The notes beneath the pieces are model-generated. The model was not told the DNA's origin, did not search any database, and worked only from the letters and a program-made list of their open reading frames with translations. From Chitinophaga fulva (lineage in GTDB: Bacteria; Bacteroidota; Bacteroidia; Chitinophagales; Chitinophagaceae), in contig NZ_JABBGC010000003.1 of the NCBI RefSeq assembly GCF_012927205.1, positions 124,001 through 188,000 of the forward strand: a stretch of DNA of 64,000 bases, written 5' to 3'. Made by a program: the position numbers and the translations under genes. Position 1 is the first letter of the stretch; each line of letters opens with the position of its first letter. Positions 24,350-31,632 of the stretch are shown here, in pieces.

Positions 24350-27229
24350 TTAAAGCTTGTATTTAAATCCACCGAGGAAACTGAGGTACACAATTTCTTT
24401 CTGCATGTTCACCACGTTGCTGCCGGCTTTCTGGTTGGGCAGGCCCTGCGTGATAAAGTTGTCCAGCACTGTCGGATCTACCTTTATATACAGCCTGGCC
24501 GCCGAGTTGGTGAGGTTATTGACTTTCGTGTAGAAATAGAAATGTTTCGACAAACTTTTTTCCAGGGAGAAGTCCAGCTGTGTGTAAGGCTTCTGCCAGA
24601 TATCGAGCCCGTACCAGGCAGACACCTGCATGATGCGGTCGCCGGTATAGGAGAACGCCACCTGCATATCCAGGCCTATCTTCGGATTTTTATACAATAA
24701 TGACGCGTTACCGACGTGGTTGGCCTGTCCTTGCAGCGGCCTGGTTTGTGTGGTGGTGCCGGTTTGTGTTTGCGTCAGTACTTTATCGTAGTATTTGGTG
24801 GTTTTAGGCGTGGTTACTTCAGAATGCGTGTAGGTGTAGTTGGCAGATATCCCGAACTTCCCTATATACCTTGTATACACAGCCTCAAAACCGAAGTTGG
24901 TGGCCTTGTCGGTGTTCTGTGCCTGTATGTTCAGGTTGCTGGGGCCGCCCCGGTTGATCACAAAATACTCAATAGGATTCTGCAACTGTTTGTAGAAACC
25001 ACCCAGCAATAACTGGTCAGCACCACCGGGGAACAATTCATACCGCAAATCAATATTATCTGCCCGCACATGCTTCAAATGCGGGTTACCTATTTCAGTG
25101 AATTGTTCACCGGGAACGGAATATGGGTCTATCTCTCCAAATCCTGGTCTGCTGATGGATTTAAAGTAAGACAGGCGGATGTTCTGATTGGTGCGCAGCA
25201 AATACTTCAGGTGAACGCTGGGCAATACGTCCGTATAATGAATAGTACCGCTTCTGCCGCTGAATTCCGCGGGCATAACAGTGGTATAATCCTGTTGGGT
25301 ATTTTCAACTCTCACACCGCCCAGTACCTGTAACAATGGCAGCAACATAAATTTCGCCTGTACATAACCCGCGGTGATTTTTTCGTGAGCCGTGTAGTTG
25401 TTCGCCGTGAGCGCGCTCACGCTCCCGCTGCCGTTTTGGGTAGGGTTGAAAGCAAGCGACAGCGTATCAATGGTATGGAACACCTGCGTGGTACCGTAAA
25501 ATGGTTTCAGGGAGTAATCGTTATAGTAGTTATCTCTTGTTTTATAGCGATACAGCCCTCCACCCTGCAACGCTACTTCCTGACCGAAGATACTTGGTTT
25601 GTATGCGATGTTCGCATATCCGGCCCAATCCCTGTCGGAGTTGCGCTGCCAGGTATGGCCTACGCTCATGCCATAGGTAGACGAATCAGCACCGCTCGCG
25701 TTGCCATGACCATCAAAATGCACGTTGGAGTTAAAGTCGTAGGTAGACATATCCGGCACTTTGCTTTTGGCGATGGAGTATACACCGCTCCAGTCGAACT
25801 TCACGTTCCTGCTCAGCTGGTGTTCACCATGCAGGGTGGCATTGTAGATGTCCTGCACCTGCCAGCGGCTCCGGAATTCTACGTCCACCGATTTCTGTAC
25901 CGCTGAAGAGTTGGTACCGAAAGTGGTATCGTTGGTATATCTCGTCTGGTATTCATTCTGGTGTACGTAGAAATTATACAGCGATATCCTGTTACGATCA
26001 TTGAACACATAGTCGATCTTGTTATGCAACGCTATCCTGTTGGTTTGCGTAGAATATCTTCTGTCCAGCACGTCGGTGATCAGCAGTGCGGTAGGCACCG
26101 GAACGATGTTGGTATTGGCGCTGGGGATGATGGTTTGTGTGTTGGACCCTCTGAAAAAATTCTGATAGCTGCCAGCCACGATCACACCCAGTTTTTTGTT
26201 GAAAAAACGATCACCGATCGTGAGGCCTGCTGTTGAATTAACAGGCGCCGATTTATCACTGTAATGAAACTGGTCCAGGGAAAAATCTGCTGCGGTGGCG
26301 GTGTAGTTGTTGCCACGTATTTCAGCAGGAGAAGACTTGCCCATACCGCCATGATCGAAGGCGCTGAAAGGGCGGTTGGAGAACAATGTAGAATACCCAC
26401 CCGCCACGTTGGCATTGAACAGGAAATGATCAGGGGCGCTTTTCATCACCAGGTTCATGGTACCGCCAATGGCGTCACCTTCCATACCGGGCGTGAGGGC
26501 CTTGATCACCTCGAGACGTTCCAGCATGTCAGAAGGGAAAAGGTCCATGGGCACGAAGCGGTATTTATCGTCCGGGCTGGGGATCTTTACGCCGTTCACG
26601 AGGGTATTGTTATAACGTTGCGCCATACCGCGGATGATGGCATACCGGCCTTCTCCGCTGTTATCACGCTGTATGGTAACACCACTCACCCGTTGGAGGG
26701 CGTTGGCCACCGTTACATCCGGCAGCAGCTGGATAGCCTTTTCAGAGAGGATATTTTGCACCATGTCGGCATTCTTCTCCATCCCACGCACGTAGCTGTC
26801 GCTGTGGATATTGCCGCCGGTGACATTCACGGAATTCAACTCCCGGACGTCATCTTTCAATTCAATGTTACCAATGGTTTCAGTGGCTTTGACATTTTTC
26901 AGTACTACTTTAAATTCTTCTGATGTTTTATAACCGATATATTTTATCCTGATGCCATAGCTGCCTTCCGGCAGGTCCCTGAATACAAAACCACCATCGA
27001 GGTTTACGAGGGTCTTATATTTTGCATTTCCGTTTTCTGCTTCCACAATGGCTCCTACGACAGGCTCATGTGTTTTTGCGTCAGAAACTTTTCCTTTGAT
27101 GGTCCCGGCAAGGGCAGGCAGAGAGAAACAAATACCACCTAATAGCGATAGTAGCTTGTGGGGAGAGGTAGGCATGATGAATTTTGGTTTAATGCAACAA
27201 ATCTCTTTAAAAAGAGAGATGGCTTTCAT
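24350..27229 (-). CDS. TonB-dependent outer-membrane receptor
   Basis: 959 residues. The ATG at 27229 is preceded on the coding strand by GAAGGAAGGGG at proper spacing, a rare clear Shine-Dalgarno here, so this start is kept although MPTSPHKLLSLLGG at 27175 would give a tidier signal peptide. A carboxypeptidase-like domain (about 43-130, GTIKGKVSDAKTHEPVVGA) precedes the plug (about 155-270, ALQRVSGVTIQRDNSGEGRY, MEGDAIGGTMNLV), and a 22-strand-type barrel ends YLSFLGGFKYKL. It lacks the STN domain and the SusC signature and belongs to the classical receptor group with FecA/CirA-like plugs. It probably imports a scarce ligand with the lipoprotein encoded downstream. Neither a sigma nor a FecR gene is adjacent. 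Confidence 0.92.
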   Translation of the reverse strand: MKAISLFKEICCIKPKFIMPTSPHKLLSLLGGICFSLPALAGTIKGKVSDAKTHEPVVGAIVEAENGNAKYKTLVNLDGGFVFRDLPEGSYGIRIKYIGYKTSEEFKVVLKNVKATETIGNIELKDDVRELNSVNVTGGNIHSDSYVRGMEKNADMVQNILSEKAIQLLPDVTVANALQRVSGVTIQRDNSGEGRYAIIRGMAQRYNNTLVNGVKIPSPDDKYRFVPMDLFPSDMLERLEVIKALTPGMEGDAIGGTMNLVMKSAPDHFLFNANVAGGYSTLFSNRPFSAFDHGGMGKSSPAEIRGNNYTATAADFSLDQFHYSDKSAPVNSTAGLTIGDRFFNKKLGVIVAGSYQNFFRGSNTQTIIPSANTNIVPVPTALLITDVLDRRYSTQTNRIALHNKIDYVFNDRNRISLYNFYVHQNEYQTRYTNDTTFGTNSSAVQKSVDVEFRSRWQVQDIYNATLHGEHQLSRNVKFDWSGVYSIAKSKVPDMSTYDFNSNVHFDGHGNASGADSSTYGMSVGHTWQRNSDRDWAGYANIAYKPSIFGQEVALQGGGLYRYKTRDNYYNDYSLKPFYGTTQVFHTIDTLSLAFNPTQNGSGSVSALTANNYTAHEKITAGYVQAKFMLLPLLQVLGGVRVENTQQDYTTVMPAEFSGRSGTIHYTDVLPSVHLKYLLRTNQNIRLSYFKSISRPGFGEIDPYSVPGEQFTEIGNPHLKHVRADNIDLRYELFPGGADQLLLGGFYKQLQNPIEYFVINRGGPSNLNIQAQNTDKATNFGFEAVYTRYIGKFGISANYTYTHSEVTTPKTTKYYDKVLTQTQTGTTTQTRPLQGQANHVGNASLLYKNPKIGLDMQVAFSYTGDRIMQVSAWYGLDIWQKPYTQLDFSLEKSLSKHFYFYTKVNNLTNSAARLYIKVDPTVLDNFITQGLPNQKAGSNVVNMQKEIVYLSFLGGFKYKL

Positions 27230-27549
27230 GCCCCTTCCTTCATTTAATTATTTCATAAAATTTACTTAACCTTTTGTTATTATGCTATCGTTAGATTAAG
27301 CGGTTTTTGTTTTCACCGCTGTAGCCCCCACTTCACCCAAACACCTTATACCATTGACTAGTAGCGAATCTGGAGAAATTCTGTGGGCGAATTTACCAGC
27401 GTTTTCAACTACAGAATTCCTCCAGAATTTTCTAATGCTGTTTTAATCTCTTTTGCCGCTGCACGTATTTACCCGGTCCTTTTTTTGATGGCTGCAACCA
27501 TTAAATGCTTTATATTTACCCATCCGGAAAAATATAAAATGTTAACCAT
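27230..27549. promoter_or_regulatory. Divergent promoter region with two hairpins
   Basis: 320 bases separate the TonB receptor from the helical-repeat operon. They contain AGCGGT-ACCGCT arms at 27299-27304 and 27315-27320, and a longer inverted repeat of 18-base arms (27369-27386 and 27409-27426) with two mismatches around TCTGGAG-AATTCTGT. An 80-codon frame here (27383-27625) overlaps the better small gene at 27550 and looks non-coding. Confidence 0.45.
27484..27518 (+). promoter_or_regulatory. Candidate Bacteroidota promoter of the helical-repeat operon
   Basis: TTTG (27484-27487) and TATATTTA (27511-27518) resemble the -33 TTTG and -7 TAnnTTTG boxes, spaced 23 bases, at the long end of what is tolerated. 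The start codon at 27550 follows at a suitable distance. Confidence 0.35.
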
Positions 27550-27747
27550 ATGTCCGAAACGAATGTATTCCTTGTCATGCTCGAGAGTAGTCAGCAGGAA
27601 CAACTACCAGTCCGTATCTTTTTAACCCATCATGCGCTCAGCGGTATTGTGACCCATATCGGTACAGAGAGCGTAGAAATCAGAACAACAGAAGGTCAGC
27701 GGGGCATTATCCTGTTGAACAGCATTGAAGCCATTACCGGCAGCTGA
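27550..27747 (+). CDS. Small protein, possibly Sm/Hfq-like, first gene of the helical-repeat operon
   Basis: 65 residues: MSETNVFLVMLESSQQEQ, then LPVRIFLTHHALSGIV, then HIGTESVEIRT and GQRGIILLNSIEAITGS. The arrangement of a short N-terminal stretch and a compact five-strand pattern with SGIVTHIGTESVEI resembles Sm-like folds such as Hfq (which has VFLVNGIKLQGQI and a later strand ending the fold), but the diagnostic Hfq sequence is not clear and I would not call it Hfq. It is a real gene: its ATG follows a candidate promoter, and the next gene starts 27 bases after its stop on the same strand. Binding of RNA or a protein partner is inference only. Confidence 0.65.
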   Translation: MSETNVFLVMLESSQQEQLPVRIFLTHHALSGIVTHIGTESVEIRTTEGQRGIILLNSIEAITGS

Positions 27748-27774
27748 TTGCCTTTAAACTGAAAAAACGATAGC

Positions 27775-29409
27775 ATGGAAAATAGTACACAACGCCCTGA
27801 GCACGCTTTGCCCGGGCTTATCCGTAAAGTATTGGGCAGCCCGCATTCAGAACAGGTGATCAAAGCGCAGATTATCCAGATGGCTTCCCAGAACCTGCAT
27901 GTGCCCGAGGTAACGACCGCGTTGCTCGAAGTACTGCCCCTCACGAAAGACAAAGAGACCCGGGACCAGCTCCTGCGTTTCCTTTCTGCCCTGAACACCT
28001 CCCGTTTTACTGATACCAGCGCACTGTTCCAGGCACTGCTGGACGTGTACCGGCAGGAAAAAGACCGCGACACCCGCACCGCGCTTTTATACCGGTTGCA
28101 GGAAAGTATCCACCAGGACCCGCGGCTGGCGGTATTCTTCGTGGAGCTGTCCGGCCAGGAAAACCTCAGTGAACAGGAACGTATAGCCGTGCAGGATACC
28201 CTTTCCTCTCTTCCTGCTATTACGGAAGATATTGCACTGGCAGCGCTGCTTAAAAACGTGAACGCCCCTACGATATTACAACTACAGGCCGTGGAGATCG
28301 CAGAGAAATGCCCTTCCTGGAGCGAGAAAATGGTGGCCGGCCTGCAACCTTACCTCGATGTTAAAAACGACCGCGGCATCCGCTTCCGCATCCTGCAACG
28401 GCTTGCTGCCGCCCGGCTGCTGGAACCTGCCTATGCCGATGTGCTCATCCCGGTACTGCGTACCGACAACGACGTTCCTGCCCGCCACGAAGCGCTGGCC
28501 GCCCTGTCACGCATCAAACCGTGGAATGAAGCCATCCTGCTGCAGCTGATCTGGTCTTCCTCGCATGACGGCGATACCGGCATCCGCAGCCAGGCGTTAC
28601 AGCTACAGGGAGAACAACCCGAACGCACCAACGAGCAGCTGATCAGCATGGCCGGCCTGCTGGCCTCCGACCGTTCGGAAGGCGTACGGCTTACCCTCCT
28701 GCAACAGCTCAAACCGGTGATGCGCTTGGCAGACATCCGAAACAAAGTGGCTGCCGCCTTCGCCGGCAATCCCGGCGTTTTTAATGACGAAGAATTTAAC
28801 CAGTTGACCGATATGCTGGCGCCTTATGCCGGTCGGGATGAACAAATCAGCCAGCTGCTGCTGCAAAGCATCAAAGGCCTGCCCAGCACCAATCAGCGCC
28901 AGAAGGTACTGCAACTGCTGATTGGAAAAATCAGCCTCGAAAAAATGCTGGACCCGGTGGTGCAGCTCTTCACACAGGAGCACAACGAAGCGCTGCGGGA
29001 AGTGCTGTTCAACCAGATCAAAGCATTGTCTGTATCCCGCCATCCGCAACTGGTGGATGTATTCTGCGCCGAGCTCACCGAGCCGGGATCGCCATTCAGG
29101 GTTACCTGCGCCGGCATCCTTGCCAACGCGGCAGAGCTCTATCCGCAAATACCACCGGCACTGGAAGACGTACTGTTGTACGACAACGAACGTGAACTGG
29201 TGCGGCTCTGCCTCGATGGCTACCTGCGCCCCGGCGTAGACAAAAAGTTCGATGTCCTCATCCATGTAGTGAAAAACGAACTGATAGACACCGCCTCCAG
29301 GCAGAAAGCACTGGATGCCATCCTGAAACTTTCTTTAGATGAACACCAACAGGAGACCATGGCCAACGCCTTGTCCGGACTGAAACCCGGCACACTGAAA
29401 ACCTCCTGA
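27775..29409 (+). CDS. HEAT-like helical-repeat protein 1 of the operon
   Basis: 544 residues with no signal peptide or membrane segment, so cytoplasmic. It is composed almost entirely of paired amphipathic helices of the HEAT/Armadillo kind, for example IQMASQNLHVPEVTTALLEVL, LRFLSALNTSRFTDT, RHEALAALSRIKPWNEAIL and FNQIKALSVSRHPQLVDVF. No enzymatic motif is visible. It is the second gene of a four-gene set (27550-34425) with gaps of 27, 15 and 42 bases. Alpha-solenoids usually act as scaffolds binding proteins or nucleic acid. It seems related in style to the two following genes, which suggests old duplications. Function unknown. Confidence 0.75.
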   Translation: MENSTQRPEHALPGLIRKVLGSPHSEQVIKAQIIQMASQNLHVPEVTTALLEVLPLTKDKETRDQLLRFLSALNTSRFTDTSALFQALLDVYRQEKDRDTRTALLYRLQESIHQDPRLAVFFVELSGQENLSEQERIAVQDTLSSLPAITEDIALAALLKNVNAPTILQLQAVEIAEKCPSWSEKMVAGLQPYLDVKNDRGIRFRILQRLAAARLLEPAYADVLIPVLRTDNDVPARHEALAALSRIKPWNEAILLQLIWSSSHDGDTGIRSQALQLQGEQPERTNEQLISMAGLLASDRSEGVRLTLLQQLKPVMRLADIRNKVAAAFAGNPGVFNDEEFNQLTDMLAPYAGRDEQISQLLLQSIKGLPSTNQRQKVLQLLIGKISLEKMLDPVVQLFTQEHNEALREVLFNQIKALSVSRHPQLVDVFCAELTEPGSPFRVTCAGILANAAELYPQIPPALEDVLLYDNERELVRLCLDGYLRPGVDKKFDVLIHVVKNELIDTASRQKALDAILKLSLDEHQQETMANALSGLKPGTLKTS

Positions 29410-29424
29410 TAAACGACCGACAAT

Positions 29425-31590
29425 ATGGACCTTAGCCAAACCATCGCCACCATCCGCGAACGCAGGAACGCCGGCACCGAACAGGCGCTGCTGATGCTCG
29501 ATATGGTGCCTCTTTCTGATACAGACAATAAATATTCGCTGCTCTCCACCGCGGCCCATTACCTCCATGATCCCGCCGTGATCAGCAAATGGATGGAGCT
29601 CATTGCCGCCGAGACAGACACACAGCTGAAAGCTGACATGCTGCAACGCCTCGCCGCCACAGGGCTGCAACAGATACCTGACAAACAAGGGTTCGCCGAT
29701 CTGCTGGCCGCATCGCTGCAACAAGACGAGTCGAGGGATATCATCCTTCCCCTGCTGGGCAGGTTCTCCCTCACTTATCCGCCCGCACGGGAACGGCTCA
29801 TCGCTTTTTATCAACAACAACATAACGCCGATGTAAACCGGCAAATCCTCTCCTGGCTGCTGATACCGGTCCAGGCGACTGAAGCCGACCTGGCTTTCTA
29901 CCGCAGCCTGCTGGACAGCACCGATACAGACGATAAACTACTGCTGCTGAACCGTCTTCTGCTGCGCGATCAGCTGGGGCCGGAGCAGATAGCGCAACAA
30001 CTGCAGCCCGCCACGCCGGATGTGATCAAAGAGATGGTGCTGCGTTTCTGTTTTGACCGCTCCGCCGTTCCGGAAGCCGCGCTGTGTACCCTCGTACGCT
30101 CCGACAAAAATCCACAGATACGCAAATGGAGCATACAGCTGCTGGCCGTGCATGGCGTAAGTCACAACGATGTGTTAGACACCCTGCTGCACGCCTTAAG
30201 GGAAGATCCTGACCCGGCCGTAAGACAGGCCGCGATGTTTGTATTCGCCTACAGCCTCACACTTACACCGACGACCATTGAACACCTGGCCCTTTGCCTG
30301 CAAACGGAAAAACATATACAGGTAGCATTACAGCTGTTACAACTGCTGGCGCCCTACACAGAAAAAAATGAGGCGCTGACAGCAGCATTGTGGCAACTGC
30401 TGGACCGCGACATCGCTGTCGATCTGGCTGCCGCCATATACGATATACTCGGCCGGCAAGTGCCTGTAAAACCTGCACTGCTGGATAAGTTCATGGTTGC
30501 CTATGAAAAAGAGCAACATGATGCCTGCAAGGCCATCATCCTGAAAGCCATCACCAGCGCGATGAACACGGGAGAGTCATGGAACCGGTTTTATCTCCGC
30601 GCACTGGAGGCGCCGTCAGCCGCCATCAGGAGCTGGGCCGTACAAGCCATGCTGTATATCCCACTGACACCCGACAATATCAGCACCATCGCTGCCGCAG
30701 CGCCGGTATTGCTGCATCCCGAAATACCGCACCAGCAACGGCAACTGCTGGCCCGCAAAATCAGCTGCATCCCACAGCTGCCAGCTACCGCCGTACAGGT
30801 GTTCAGCAAGCTGGCAGACCACAGCAACGACCAGGAGCTGCAACGCCTCGCTACCAAAGTACAGGAGAAAGCCATCTCCCATAACGGCGGCGCACAGATC
30901 AACTGGGAACAGTGGCTGCACAAAGCTGATGTCACCCATGACCTGGATGGCATCTTCCCGCATATCTGGCTGTTCTACGATGATAATCCACAGATGGCCG
31001 ACAAAATATTATTCGCCGCCATCAACCCGGCTAACAGCAATAGCCTGTACCAATCCAGCGTAACAGACATCGAAATTCTGAATTTCCTTTCCATGAAAAC
31101 CGGCATCAATGATGAAATGAGCCGGTATGCCCTCAACCAGTTGTTACACACCGACCTGGGCAATGAATCGAAATTCAAATGGTACCTGCTGGTACTGAAA
31201 AGCAATCCTGCCAATGCGGAATTACGGGAGGGCCTTTGGCAACTGTTGGAAAAGAGAGGCCGTTATATCAATATGATACAGCTCGACGAGCTGCTGCGCA
31301 TCATCTGGAAAGACCAGCTGGAAACTGTTTTCCGGCAACATCTCTTACAACAGACCACCGCCGCCGGCGCAGTGCCTTACCTGCAATACCTGGAGGCCAA
31401 CAATACCTGGGAGCCGATGCCCGTCCTGCTGAAAGCCGCTGCACAGCTGCCCGGTATGTTACAGGACAGCAGCTTTAAAGAAGCGCTTCAGCGGACTTGC
31501 CGCGCTGCGGGGCTCGACGTGGACGACCTGCTGCGCAGTGCCGCGCCGCCTGCCGCGCCTGAAGCAGATGGCCCCGGCTTCGCCGATTAA
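29425..31590 (+). CDS. HEAT-like helical-repeat protein 2 of the operon
   Basis: 721 residues, cytoplasmic, starting 15 bases after the previous stop. The start MDLSQTIATIRERRNAGTEQ is followed by helical pairs such as YLHDPAVISKWMELIAAETDT, QLKADMLQRLAATGLQQIP, NPQIRKWSIQLLAVHGV and ALREDPDPAVRQAAMFVFAY; the last is a good HEAT unit with the D-V-R pattern. The region around 500-560 (INWEQWLHKADVTHDLDGIF, WLFYDDNPQMADKILF) breaks the pattern and may be a distinct insertion. The C-terminal tail is proline/alanine-rich (AAPPAAPEADGPG). No catalytic residues were recognised. It is probably a scaffold working with its neighbours. Confidence 0.75.
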   Translation: MDLSQTIATIRERRNAGTEQALLMLDMVPLSDTDNKYSLLSTAAHYLHDPAVISKWMELIAAETDTQLKADMLQRLAATGLQQIPDKQGFADLLAASLQQDESRDIILPLLGRFSLTYPPARERLIAFYQQQHNADVNRQILSWLLIPVQATEADLAFYRSLLDSTDTDDKLLLLNRLLLRDQLGPEQIAQQLQPATPDVIKEMVLRFCFDRSAVPEAALCTLVRSDKNPQIRKWSIQLLAVHGVSHNDVLDTLLHALREDPDPAVRQAAMFVFAYSLTLTPTTIEHLALCLQTEKHIQVALQLLQLLAPYTEKNEALTAALWQLLDRDIAVDLAAAIYDILGRQVPVKPALLDKFMVAYEKEQHDACKAIILKAITSAMNTGESWNRFYLRALEAPSAAIRSWAVQAMLYIPLTPDNISTIAAAAPVLLHPEIPHQQRQLLARKISCIPQLPATAVQVFSKLADHSNDQELQRLATKVQEKAISHNGGAQINWEQWLHKADVTHDLDGIFPHIWLFYDDNPQMADKILFAAINPANSNSLYQSSVTDIEILNFLSMKTGINDEMSRYALNQLLHTDLGNESKFKWYLLVLKSNPANAELREGLWQLLEKRGRYINMIQLDELLRIIWKDQLETVFRQHLLQQTTAAGAVPYLQYLEANNTWEPMPVLLKAAAQLPGMLQDSSFKEALQRTCRAAGLDVDDLLRSAAPPAAPEADGPGFAD

Positions 31591-31632
31591 CCGGCGCAGG
31601 TACCTTATTTCATCATCTTCACAGCACAACAT

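Noticed and set aside
27383..27625. 80-codon frame upstream of the helical-repeat operon
   Set aside because: It overlaps the better-supported small gene at 27550 in another frame and spans an inverted repeat.
27550..27747. Calling the 65-residue protein Hfq
   Set aside because: The strand pattern is similar but the diagnostic Hfq residues are not clear; left as possibly Sm-like.
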